Shown: positions 1-7,251 of the stretch, one piece after another
Layout of the letters: each line of letters starts with the position of its first letter
Numbering within the stretch: the first letter of the stretch is position 1
NCBI GenBank assembly: GCA_910578965.1
Contig: CAJTSP010000012.1
Location: 4,588 to 34,375, forward strand
DNA from: an uncultured Oscillospiraceae bacterium
Lineage (GTDB): Bacteria; Bacillota; Clostridia; Oscillospirales; Ruminococcaceae
Direction of reading: 5' to 3'
Length of the DNA stretch: 29,788 bases
The notes under the pieces: model-generated
The model's database searches: none
Seen by the model: the letters and a program-made list of their open reading frames with translations, nothing else
Told to the model about the DNA's origin: nothing
Translations under genes and position numbers: made by a program

Positions 1-55
1 AGCCTGTTAAGAGAATGCATTTTTTCAAAAATCACCGCGAAAGGGGAGGGGATGT

Positions 56-931
56 ATGCTGACCAGACGCCCTAAAATCGCCGGCAAGGTGCTTCTGCTG
101 CCCATCGGCCAGATAGAACCGTCGCCCTATCAGGCCCGTGAGGAATTTGACGAACAGGATATTGCCCAGCTTGCCGCGAGCATCCTGCAAAACGGGCTGC
201 TCCAGCCGGTAAGCGTCCGCCGGCTTGCGCCCGGCCGGTATCAGCTAATTGCGGGCGAGCGGCGGCTGCGGGCCTGTAAGCTGGCCGGCCTTTATGAGCT
301 GCCGGCCATCCTCTGCGAATATGAGGACGCCCAAACTGCTGCCCTGGGCCTTTTGGAAAACCTGCAGCGCCAGGCTCTGAACCCCTTTGAGCAGGCAAAG
401 GGCATCCGGGAGCTCATCGCCCTTTGGGGCTGTACCCAGGAGGAGGCTGCACGCCGGCTGGGTATGGCCCAGCCTACCCTCAACAACAAGCTGCGGCTGC
501 TCTCTTTAAGCCGGGAGGATCAAAACACCTGCCTGGCCCTTGGCCTGACCGAGCGCCATGCCCGCGCGGCCCTCCGCCTGCCCGGGCCGGAGCGAAAAAA
601 AGCTTTGGAGCAGATGGCGGCACAGGGCATGAGTGCCAAACAGGCGGACGCATATGTAGAAAAGCTTTTGAGCCGCCCGCCCCGCCGCCGCTCTATTCCC
701 ATGGTGCGGGATGTGCGCATCTTTATTAATACCATCAACCGTGCCGTGCGGCTGATGGTGGACGCCGGGGTGCCCGCCTCCAGCCGGCGCATCGACGGCG
801 AAGGATACATTGAATATACCATTAAAATCCCAACCGGCCGCTCACCTGCCGGCCCTGTGCTTCAACCCCCGCAGGGGCCGCCCGCTTCGCCCTTGCAGCA
901 CAGGGAGGAGGCGCTAACCGCTCAAAGATGA
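56..931 (+). CDS. noc: Noc-like ParB-family nucleoid occlusion protein
   Basis: A 291-aa ParB/Noc-family protein, a DNA-binding CTPase clamp. Visible parts in order are the N-terminal ParB fold with the CTP-binding motif GERRLRA (about residues 67-73), the ENLQR motif (101-105), a helix-turn-helix at about 126-149 (TQEEAARRLGMAQPTLNN), and a C-terminal segment with RIFINTINRAV (about 221-231). That C-terminal segment resembles Noc rather than chromosomal ParB, and a genuine ParB lies downstream of ParA. The last 40 residues are Pro/Gln-rich and probably disordered. The ATG at 56 follows a GGGGAGGGG ribosome site; the ATG at 52 is out of frame and closed after seven codons. In Firmicutes noc lies between rsmG and parA, so rsmG probably ends just left of the window. 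Noc rather than a second ParB is inferred from gene order and the C-terminus. Confidence 0.85.
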   Translation: MLTRRPKIAGKVLLLPIGQIEPSPYQAREEFDEQDIAQLAASILQNGLLQPVSVRRLAPGRYQLIAGERRLRACKLAGLYELPAILCEYEDAQTAALGLLENLQRQALNPFEQAKGIRELIALWGCTQEEAARRLGMAQPTLNNKLRLLSLSREDQNTCLALGLTERHARAALRLPGPERKKALEQMAAQGMSAKQADAYVEKLLSRPPRRRSIPMVRDVRIFINTINRAVRLMVDAGVPASSRRIDGEGYIEYTIKIPTGRSPAGPVLQPPQGPPASPLQHREEALTAQR

Positions 932-1087
932 TGCAGCCGGGCGGGGTTCATTGCCGGCGGCTGCGGGCAACGCCCATAAAGGATAAAGGGATGCTGTTTG
1001 CGGCGCCGGTGTGCCCGGCAATTGCAGGCGGCCCTTGACAAGGCGGCCGCCCGGTGCCTGCCCGCATAAAAAAGCTGTTTAAGTATT

Positions 1088-1137
1088 GCCAAGAGGGGCC
1101 CCAATGTTCCACATGGAACATTGGGGCCCCTCTTGGC
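1088..1137. promoter_or_regulatory. parS: parS-like centromere site inside a 50-bp palindrome
   Basis: Two 24-nt arms (1088-1111 and 1114-1137) are exact reverse complements around a 2-nt centre, CA. The core at 1105-1120 reads TGTTCCACATGGAACA, matching the bacterial parS pattern TGTTtCACGTGaAACA apart from two symmetric arm changes and a central CG-to-CA change that breaks perfect symmetry. The outer arms (GCCAAGAGGGGCCCC and its complement) go well beyond known parS length and could also form a strong hairpin. Its place between noc and parA, next to parB, fits a ParB loading site. Binding is inferred. Confidence 0.75.
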
Positions 1138-1209
1138 GGCCTCGGCAAGGGGGATATTGTCCTAAAGGGATTGAAAGCCCGAAGATCGTTTGCCAAGGGC
1201 AGGCAGGGC

Positions 1210-1283
1210 TTTTGGGGCAAGAGGAAAAAAGAGGGGATGCCAGGCAGTATTCGTGCCCGGATAGATGGGCCTTTGCCCCAAAA
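1210..1283. repeat. Inverted repeat TTTTGGGGCAA, copy A
   Basis: Arms TTTTGGGGCAA (1210-1220) and TTGCCCCAAAA (1273-1283) are perfect complements around a 52-nt loop. A second element with nearly the same arms lies at 24663-24721, so this looks like a dispersed family rather than a single terminator. The arms have no U-tract suited to a noc terminator. Confidence 0.5.
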
Positions 1284-1655
1284 GTTCCGCAGGGCCGGCA
1301 GGGCGAGGGCAGCGATGCGATGGCAAGGCGGCGCGCTCGGGATTTAGGCTACCAGAGCGTGTGCCCTTAAACATTGTTTGGCGAGAGCGGCGATGATTTC
1401 CGAGGCAGATCAGGCGGCAGAGAAAAAGGGAAAACTCCTTGCCAAAACGAAAAATGGTTTTACCCGGCAGTTTTGCAGGGCCGACGGAAATGGCGCAGCG
1501 GCAGGGCACTGCCCTGCCAAAACCCCGGGCGTGCCCCAGAGTACGCCGCCGCCGGCCTGCCGGCATAAGGGAAACCAAGAGATGCAGAGCAAACGTCTCA
1601 AAAGCGACTTACAAAATCCTGTGTTAAGCAACCCGGCAGCCACAAGATGTGCAGG

Positions 1656-1684
1656 TTTCAAAAAAGGGGGGGCTGTGCTATAAT
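1656..1684 (+). promoter_or_regulatory. parA promoter (extended -10)
   Basis: TGCTATAAT, an extended -10 with TATAAT at 1679-1684, preceded 17 nt upstream by the weak -35 TTTCAA at 1656-1661. It lies about 95 nt before the TTG start of parA and separates parAB transcription from noc. Confidence 0.55.
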
Positions 1685-1777
1685 AAAAGCAATCAAAAAT
1701 GGGATACAGCAGCAAAACGTATCCCTATCCGCGCGCCAAAACGGCAAAGGGCGGCGGCCGGCAAGGAGGAAGAGGGA

Positions 1778-2542
1778 TTGGGCAAGGTAATTGCAATTGC
1801 AAACCAAAAGGGCGGCGTTGGTAAAAGCACCACGGCGGTAAACCTTTCGGCCTGTGTGGCGGCCCGGCATAAAAAGGTGCTGGTGGTGGATATGGACCCG
1901 CAGGGCAACAGCACCAGCGGCTACGGCGTCACAAAGCGCAGTGTGGATAAAGGGGCTTATGAGCTGTTGATCGGCGAGGCCGAGCCGGCCCAAAGCATCC
2001 GAAAAACAAGGTTTTCGGTAGACGTTATCCCCTCCAACACCCAGTTGGCCGGTGCGGGTATCGAGCTGGTGGACCTGCCCCACCGCGAGAGCCGGCTGCG
2101 CGAGGGGCTTGCCGGTGTGGTACCGGCCTATGATTACATTTTTATCGACTGCCCTCCCAGCCTTGATTTGCTTACCCTCAATGCCTTGTGCGCCTGTGAT
2201 TCGGTGCTCATCCCGCTGCAGTGCGAGTATTTTGCGCTGGAGGGCCTGTCCGAGCTGATGGCTACCCTTAAAACCGTGCGCAAAAAGTATAACCCCTACC
2301 TGGATGTGGAAGGGGTGGTTTTTACCATGTACGCCGGCCGGCTCAACCTCACCCTGCAGGTGGTGGAGCAGGTGAAAAAATATTTTGGCGACAAGGTTTA
2401 CAAGACCACCGTGCCCCGCAACGTGCGCCTGTCCGAAGCGCCCAGCTATGGCGAGCCGATCAACTTTTACGACCCGGTGTCCAAGGGCGCCGAGGCATAT
2501 CTGGATATGGCGGACGAGCTGCTGAAAAACAACGGCGGCTGA
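1778..2542 (+). CDS. parA: ParA/Soj chromosome partitioning ATPase
   Basis: A 254-aa ParA/Soj-family deviant Walker ATPase, the usual length. It begins GKVIAIANQKGGVGKST, with the deviant P-loop KGGVGKST at residues 11-18. The VDMDPQGN motif is near 38-45, and the Walker B-like stretch YDYIFIDCPPS near residue 125 is followed by the QCEYFALEGL segment typical of Soj. It works with ParB-parS complexes to position and segregate origins and to modulate DnaA. I chose the TTG at 1778 because AAGGAGGA ends about 7 nt before it and the protein then aligns with family N-termini; the frame is open to 1649, but the extra 43 residues are low-complexity with no family likeness. parB follows 85 nt downstream, presumably in the same transcript. 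Confidence 0.95.
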   Translation: MGKVIAIANQKGGVGKSTTAVNLSACVAARHKKVLVVDMDPQGNSTSGYGVTKRSVDKGAYELLIGEAEPAQSIRKTRFSVDVIPSNTQLAGAGIELVDLPHRESRLREGLAGVVPAYDYIFIDCPPSLDLLTLNALCACDSVLIPLQCEYFALEGLSELMATLKTVRKKYNPYLDVEGVVFTMYAGRLNLTLQVVEQVKKYFGDKVYKTTVPRNVRLSEAPSYGEPINFYDPVSKGAEAYLDMADELLKNNGG

Positions 2543-2627
2543 CCGTGGCCGGCCCGCCGCTCTTGGCCGGCCGATATCGGTATCCTTGTGGAGCAAAATA
2601 AGGGAGATGGATTAAGGAGGAATGGCT

Positions 2628-3521
2628 ATGGCAGCCAAAAAGAGGGGGCTGGGGCGCGGGTTGGACAGCCTGTTTGAGGATGCGGCCCAGAGCCCGGAGG
2701 CCGGTGTGACCACCCTGCCTTTGCGGGAAATCGAGCCGGATAAAGATCAGCCCCGCAAGGAATTCAGCGAAGAAGCCTTGGCCGAGCTGGCAGGCAGTAT
2801 TGCCGAGCACGGCCTTTTGCAGCCCATCGCGGTACGGCCCGCGCCGTCTGCATCCGGGCGCTACCAGATTATTGCGGGCGAGCGGCGCTGGCGTGCTGCC
2901 CGGATGGCCGGGCTCAGCGAGGTGCCGGTAATCATCCGGGAGGCGACCGACGAGCAGGCGATGGAGCTTGCCCTGATCGAGAACCTGCAGCGCGAGGATT
3001 TGGACGCGGTGGAGGAGGCGTTTGGCTATCAGCAGCTCATCGAGAGGTGCGGCCTTACCCAGGAGCAGGCCGCTCAAAGGCTCGGTAAGAGCCGTAGCGC
3101 AATCACCAATAGCCTGCGGCTGCTCAGGCTGCCGGCCGAGGCGCTGCAGTTGCTCAAAACCGGCGCCCTGACGGCCGGCCACGCCAAGGTGGTGCTGGGC
3201 CTTGCGCCCGAAAAACAGGCCGAGGCCGCCAGCCTTATTGTACGCCAGGGGCTGAACGTGCGGCAGGCCGAGGCTCTCTGCAAAAAGCTGGCAAAGGAGG
3301 CGCCCGGGCCCAAAGCCCCCAAGGCGCCCGGGCCGGCCCTGCCCAGGGAGGTAGAGCTGAGCCTGCGGGAAACGCTGGGAAGCGAGGTTTCGGTGGCATA
3401 CAAAAAGGGCAGGGGAACCTTGACTGTGCATTTTTACTCGGACGAGCAGCTTACCGCCTTTGCAAACCTTTTGGGAAAATATGACAGGGAACGCGAGGGC
3501 GGCCCGGGCAGGGGAAAGTAA
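2628..3521 (+). CDS. parB: Chromosome partitioning protein ParB/Spo0J
   Basis: A 297-aa ParB. It opens with the classic KKRGLGRGLDSLF N-terminus that contacts ParA. The CTP-binding GERRWRA motif is at 84-90, ENLQRED at 118-124, and the parS-binding helix-turn-helix near 144-167 (TQEQAAQRLGKSRSAITN). A Pro/Ala-rich linker (about 222-238) leads to a C-terminal dimerisation domain. Two in-frame ATGs are possible: 2622 sits 1 nt after AAGGAGG, whereas 2628 has a 7-nt spacing and matches family N-termini, so 2628 is preferred. ParB should load at parS sites such as the one at 1105-1120, spread as a CTP-dependent clamp and recruit SMC. The paralogue at 56-931 shares the fold but has a different C-terminus. 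Confidence 0.95.
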   Translation: MAAKKRGLGRGLDSLFEDAAQSPEAGVTTLPLREIEPDKDQPRKEFSEEALAELAGSIAEHGLLQPIAVRPAPSASGRYQIIAGERRWRAARMAGLSEVPVIIREATDEQAMELALIENLQREDLDAVEEAFGYQQLIERCGLTQEQAAQRLGKSRSAITNSLRLLRLPAEALQLLKTGALTAGHAKVVLGLAPEKQAEAASLIVRQGLNVRQAEALCKKLAKEAPGPKAPKAPGPALPREVELSLRETLGSEVSVAYKKGRGTLTVHFYSDEQLTAFANLLGKYDREREGGPGRGK

Positions 3522-3856
3522 GGCTGCGCGCCTGCCCTGACCGAGAAAAACGGCCCGGCTGCGGGCGCAGACAAAAGCCGGCAAATCAGGAGCGCGCACG
3601 CAGCGCACCAGAAAGCTGCGGTGAGATAAGAAAACAAAGTATCCGAACAAAATTCGATCCCCGAACATTCGCTGGGCGGTAAGGTGAATTGCCCCAAGGG
3701 GCCAAGGCTGCGCCCGCAGGCGCGTGTCGGAGGCCTTGCCGCAAAGCGGCGGTTCCAAGGCCGGAGACGGAGAATCCCCTGGGGGAATTTATTTTCTTAT
3801 GGAACCGCCGCAAAAGGGCCAAAACAGAAAGAACAAAGCAAGAGAGGGGAAAAACC
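3522..3856. other. parB-serS intergenic region
   Basis: 335 bp without a supported gene. It holds one copy of a ~62-bp dispersed repeat (3618-3679). It also has the string TGGAACCGCCGCAAAAGG at 3800-3817, which recurs in slightly altered form before uppP (22047-22064). An open frame in phase with serS runs through part of it from 3689, but has no ribosome site or synthetase-like sequence. I looked for a serine T-box leader and do not see convincing stem I or terminator/antiterminator structures. Confidence 0.5.
3618..3679. repeat. Dispersed ~62-bp repeat, copy 1
   Basis: This begins GCGGTGAGATAAGAAAACAA and ends ATTCGCTGGGCGG. A second copy is at 29612-29674, differing by a few substitutions and one 1-nt indel. 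Both copies are intergenic and in the same orientation, one after parB and one after gluQ. No coding capacity is evident. The A/T-rich core contrasts with the GC-rich surroundings. Confidence 0.75.
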
Positions 3857-5164
3857 ATGCTGGATCTTCGATTTGTGCGGGAAAACCCGGACGCCGTGAA
3901 GGAAAACATCCGAAAAAAATTCCAGGAGGACAAGCTGCCTCTGGTGGACGAGGTGATCGCGCTGGATGCCGAAAACCGTGCCGCGGTAAGCGAGGCAAAC
4001 AGCCTGCGGGCGGCGCGCAACGCGCTCTCTAAGCAGGTTGGCATGCTGATGGGCCAGGCAAAAAAGGATCCGTCCAAGGCGGCCGAGGCCGAGGCGGTCA
4101 AGGCGCAGGTTGCCGCCCAGGCCGACCGCCTCAGGGAGCTTGAGGCCAAAGAGAGCGAGCTGGATGAAAAAATCACCAAGATTATGATGGTGATCCCCCA
4201 GATGATCGACGCCAGCGTGCCCATCGGCCCAAATGACAGCGCCAATGTGGAGGTACAGCGGTTTGGCGAGCCGGCGGTGCCGGAGTTTGAGATACCTTAC
4301 CACACCGAGATTATGGAGCGGTTCGACGGTATCGACCTGGATGCCGCGCGCCGGGTGGCCGGCAACGGGTTTTACTACCTGCAGGGGGACATCGCCCGGC
4401 TGCACGAGGCGGTGCTGGCCTATGCACGGGACTTTATGATCGACAAAAAAGGGTTTACCTATGTCATCCCACCCTTTATGATTCACGGCAACGTGGTGCA
4501 GGGGGTCATGTCCTTTGCAGACATGGAGGCCATGATGTACAAGATCGAGGGGGAGGACCTCTACCTCATCGGCACCAGCGAGCACAGCATGATCGGCAAA
4601 TTTATCGGCCAGATCATCCCCGAAAGCCGGCTGCCCCAGACCCTCACCAGCTACAGCCCCTGCTTCCGCAAGGAAAAGGGCAGCCACGGCATCGAGGAGC
4701 GGGGGGTCTACCGCATCCACCAGTTTGAAAAGCAGGAGATGATCGTGGTCTGCAAGCCTCAGGATAGCATGCAGTGGTACGAAAAGCTCTGGCAGAACTC
4801 GGTGGAGCTCTTCCGCAGCATGGACATCCCGGTGCGCCAGCTCGAGTGCTGCTCGGGCGATTTGGCTGACCTCAAGGTAAAAAGCTGCGACATCGAGGCC
4901 TGGAGCCCGCGCCAGAAAAAGTACTTTGAGGTGTGTAGCTGCTCCAACCTCGGGGACGCCCAGGCCCGGCGGCTCAAAATCCGCATCAAGGGCGAGGACG
5001 GCAAAAATTATCTGGCCCACACCCTCAACAACACGGTGGCGGCCCCGCCCCGGATGCTGATTGCCCTTTTGGAAAATAACCTTGAGGCCGACGGCAGCGT
5101 CAAAATCCCGGCCGTACTGCAGCCATATATGGGCGGGAAGCAGCGGCTGGTCCCCAAGCACTAA
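3857..5164 (+). CDS. serS: Seryl-tRNA synthetase
   Basis: A 435-aa class II synthetase that charges tRNA-Ser (and tRNA-Sec where present) with serine in the cytoplasm. The N-terminal long coiled-coil arm (about residues 30-110, rich in Ala/Glu/Lys heptads) grips the tRNA long variable arm. The catalytic domain shows the TSEHS loop (240-244), motif 2 FRKEKGSHG with IHQF (270-290), and the C-terminal motif 3 region near NNTVAAPPRMLIALLENN. Length is normal. The ATG at 3857 follows AGAGGGGA and gives the canonical MLDLRFVRENPDAV N-terminus. It is the last plus-strand gene before a convergent minus-strand cluster. The motif 2 variant EKGSHGIEERG differs from the common EAGSAGRDTRG form and is shared by a subset of clostridial enzymes (from memory). 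Confidence 0.96.
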   Translation: MLDLRFVRENPDAVKENIRKKFQEDKLPLVDEVIALDAENRAAVSEANSLRAARNALSKQVGMLMGQAKKDPSKAAEAEAVKAQVAAQADRLRELEAKESELDEKITKIMMVIPQMIDASVPIGPNDSANVEVQRFGEPAVPEFEIPYHTEIMERFDGIDLDAARRVAGNGFYYLQGDIARLHEAVLAYARDFMIDKKGFTYVIPPFMIHGNVVQGVMSFADMEAMMYKIEGEDLYLIGTSEHSMIGKFIGQIIPESRLPQTLTSYSPCFRKEKGSHGIEERGVYRIHQFEKQEMIVVCKPQDSMQWYEKLWQNSVELFRSMDIPVRQLECCSGDLADLKVKSCDIEAWSPRQKKYFEVCSCSNLGDAQARRLKIRIKGEDGKNYLAHTLNNTVAAPPRMLIALLENNLEADGSVKIPAVLQPYMGGKQRLVPKH

Positions 5165-5249
5165 AGGCGCCGGGCAACACTCCCCCAAAAGCATCGCCTG
5201 GCGGCATGCCGCCCCCTCTTAAGGGATGCAAGGCCTTCAAAAACAAACC

Positions 5250-5291
5250 AAGGGCCGCCCCCGCAGCCTGAACGCTGCGGGGGCGGCCCTT
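5250..5291 (-). terminator. Terminator of the TRAP cluster, convergent with serS
   Basis: A perfect 18-bp stem: AAGGGCCGCCCCCGCAGC at 5250-5267 pairs with 5274-5291 around a 6-nt loop. On the minus strand the stem is followed by GGTTTGTTTTTG, a U-rich tail, so it is oriented to stop transcription leaving dctM. On the plus strand there is no U-tract, although the stem may still help end serS mRNA. Confidence 0.8.
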
Positions 5292-5404
5292 GCTGCCTGC
5301 AAAGCCAAAGGCAGCCGGCTCTTAAAAAATTCCGGGCAAGGGAATATAACAGGCCAAAGGCTTCGCGGGCTTGCCGGGCCGGGCATTGCGGCCTGCGCGG
5401 GGGG

Positions 5405-6703
5405 TCAGACAAACTTTGGCACCAGCAGGCGGGGAAGCCAGAGGATGAGATCGGGCAAAAGCAGGATGATCACCAGGGTAATCAAAACGGCCCCCAGCAT
5501 TACAAGCAGGTCCTTAAAGGTCTTTTGCGGCTCGATGCCGCTGATCTGGCAGCCGATGAGCAGGCAGAGGCCGTAGGGCGGGGTGACCATCCCGATGGCG
5601 AGCAGCAGGCAGATAATCATGCCCAGATGCACCGGGTGCAGCCCCAGCTCGAGGCCAAAGGGCGCTACAATGGGCACAAAGATACAGATGGCCGGGGTGG
5701 CGTCCATAAAGCAGCCCAGCAAAAAGAAGAGCACAATGCAGAAAAGGATATACCCCATCCTGCCCATATGCAGGCTCAGCATGAGCTCGCGCACATAGCG
5801 GTTTACCTGGAAATAGGCCATCAGGTAGCCAAATGCGCCCGCGCCGGCAATACAAAAAAGGCTGGTGGCGGTGCTTTTGGCGGTTTGGATAAAGATGGGT
5901 ACAAGCTGGCGCGGGGTAAGGGTACGATCCACAAACAGGGTAAGGATCAGACTGTACACCACCGCCACCACCGCGCTTTCGGTGGCGGTGCAGGCGCCGG
6001 TAAGCACGCCGCCAATGATGATAAGCGGCATAATGAGCACCAAAAGGCTCTTGCGCAGCGCGTGCAAAAAGTCCCGCAGGCTGCGTTTTTCTTCCCGAGG
6101 GAAGTTATATTTGCGGGCGTAAAACCAGGAGACCGCCATCATGGAGAGGGCCAGCAGGATGCCCGGCAGCACACCGGCAATAAACAAAGCCTGTACGCTG
6201 GCGCCCGAGGTGGAGGCGTAGATAATCATAATCAGGCTGGGCGGGATGATCTGCCCCAGCACCGACGAACAGGCCGTAACCGTAACGCTGAAAGATTTGC
6301 TGTAGCCCTTCTTTTCCATGGCCGGGATCAGGATCGAGCCAACCCCTGAGGTGTCGGCTACGGCCGAGCCGGAAACCCCGCCAAACAAAAGGCTCACCAG
6401 GACATTGATATGCGCAAGGCCGCCCCGCAGGTGGCCCACCAGCGTGCTGGCAAGGTCGATGAGCTTGTCGGTGATCTGGCCCGAGTTCATCAGGTTGCCG
6501 GCCAGCATAAAAAAGGGGATCGCCGTAAGCACAAAGCTGTTTACCCCCGAAAACATCCGCTGGACAATCTGCCACAGCGGCAGGTCGGTAAACAGCAGCA
6601 TCACCGAGACCGAGGAGGCGAACAGCGAAAAGGCCAGCGGCAGGCCCAGCAGCATCAGGCCGACCATCCCGGCGAACAGGATCAGGATGGGAAATCCCTG
6701 CAT
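5405..6703 (-). CDS. dctM: TRAP transporter large permease subunit DctM
   Basis: A 432-aa polytopic membrane protein of the DctM family, the ion-coupled transport subunit of a TRAP system. About 12 hydrophobic segments run from the start (PILILFAGMVGLMLLGLPLAF) to the end (VILLLPDLILWLPRLL). Family signatures include the early FFMLAGNLMNSG segment, GGVSGSAVADTSGVGSILIP and the late GMVTPPYGLCLL segment. Its ATG overlaps the dctQ stop codon by one base (TAATG), implying translational coupling, and the terminator at 5250-5291 follows. With DctQ and the lipoprotein DctP it should import an organic acid in sodium symport. The neighbouring cycloisomerase-like enzyme points to an aldarate, uronate or sugar lactone rather than C4-dicarboxylate, which is inference. 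Confidence 0.94.
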   Translation of the reverse strand: MQGFPILILFAGMVGLMLLGLPLAFSLFASSVSVMLLFTDLPLWQIVQRMFSGVNSFVLTAIPFFMLAGNLMNSGQITDKLIDLASTLVGHLRGGLAHINVLVSLLFGGVSGSAVADTSGVGSILIPAMEKKGYSKSFSVTVTACSSVLGQIIPPSLIMIIYASTSGASVQALFIAGVLPGILLALSMMAVSWFYARKYNFPREEKRSLRDFLHALRKSLLVLIMPLIIIGGVLTGACTATESAVVAVVYSLILTLFVDRTLTPRQLVPIFIQTAKSTATSLFCIAGAGAFGYLMAYFQVNRYVRELMLSLHMGRMGYILFCIVLFFLLGCFMDATPAICIFVPIVAPFGLELGLHPVHLGMIICLLLAIGMVTPPYGLCLLIGCQISGIEPQKTFKDLLVMLGAVLITLVIILLLPDLILWLPRLLVPKFV

Positions 6704-7185
6704 TATTTAGGCCCCCCCTTTCCAAAGCCGCGCAGCTCGGTGGCCAGGCGGCCTAAGGCAAACAGCATCAGCAGTACGGCGCAAACCGGCGCCGAGATGT
6801 TCAGGCACCAGGCAGGCAGCGGCATGGCGATCATGGTTTTATCCCAGGTGCGCAGGCAGTAGTCGGCGCCCCCCAGCAGCAGCGCCCCGCCGCAGGCCAG
6901 AATAAGCAGCAGGATCAGCACCCGCAGAGCCCTTTGGGCGGCGGCGGGCAGGTGGCTGGTAAGCATATCCAGCATCAGATGGGTGTTTTCCTTTACCGCC
7001 AGCGCCGAACCCAGAAAGATGATCCAGACAAAGCAGAACTGTACGGTTTCCTGGCTCCAGCTAATGGGAACCTTAAAAACAAACCGGCAGACCACCTGCA
7101 AAAAGGTGACGGCCACAAGCAGGACCATCAGCACCAGCAAAAGAAGATCGATGATCCGGCAGGCCAGGGAGCGAAGTGTTTTCAT
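6703..7185 (-). CDS. dctQ: TRAP transporter small permease subunit DctQ
   Basis: A 160-aa DctQ-family membrane protein with four predicted transmembrane helices. The motif FKVPISWSQETVQFCFVWIIFLGSALAVKENTH lies after helix 1 (given as FKVPISWSQE and following), with the conserved W-E and the F-x-G-x-x-A-V-K-E-x-x-H pattern. It bridges the receptor DctP and the permease DctM. The frame is open up to an ATG at 7221, but the ATG at 7185 (KTLRSLACRI) has a GAAAGGG ribosome site and gives a normal cytoplasmic N-terminus, so I use it. A GC-rich hairpin between dctP and this gene could lower expression of the permease relative to the binding protein. Confidence 0.9.
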   Translation of the reverse strand: MKTLRSLACRIIDLLLLVLMVLLVAVTFLQVVCRFVFKVPISWSQETVQFCFVWIIFLGSALAVKENTHLMLDMLTSHLPAAAQRALRVLILLLILACGGALLLGGADYCLRTWDKTMIAMPLPAWCLNISAPVCAVLLMLFALGRLATELRGFGKGGPK

Positions 7186-7221
7186 GATGTTCGACCCTTT
7201 CGTTCGGAAAAATGCATCCAC

Positions 7222-7240
7222 CCCGGGAACGGCCCCCGGG
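7222..7240 (-). promoter_or_regulatory. dctP-dctQ intercistronic hairpin
   Basis: CCCGGG at 7222-7227 and 7235-7240 can pair around a 7-nt loop directly after the dctP stop codon. In TRAP and ABC operons such stems often protect the receptor mRNA end or attenuate read-through to the permease genes. The stem is short, so this is only suggestive. Confidence 0.35.
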
Positions 7241-7251
7241 CCTTTTTACGG

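Larger units (their letters stand above)
932..1777. other. Long noc-parA intergenic region
   Basis: About 850 bp with no convincing gene. The short open frames here lack ribosome sites and recognisable protein features. It holds the parS-like palindrome (1088-1137), an inverted repeat with arms at 1210-1220 and 1273-1283, and the parA promoter (-10 at 1679-1684). The rest is GC-rich sequence with no other structure that I can support. Such a spacer is unusually long for this normally compact gene pair. Confidence 0.6.

Noticed and set aside
1036..1041. TTGACA as the -35 of a promoter in the noc-parA gap
   Set aside because: No -10-like hexamer lies 15-19 bp downstream; the sequence there is GC-rich.
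3800..3817. Possible T-box antiterminator (TGGAACCGC) before serS
   Set aside because: The surrounding sequence lacks the upstream AGGG, a recognisable stem I and a terminator, and the same string occurs before uppP, which is not an amino-acid gene.
3797..5194. A 465-aa minus-strand open frame opposite serS
   Set aside because: It is the antisense shadow of seryl-tRNA synthetase in GC-rich DNA.
5525..6349. A 274-aa plus-strand open frame opposite dctM
   Set aside because: His/Gln/Lys-rich antisense translation of a membrane protein; no ribosome site.
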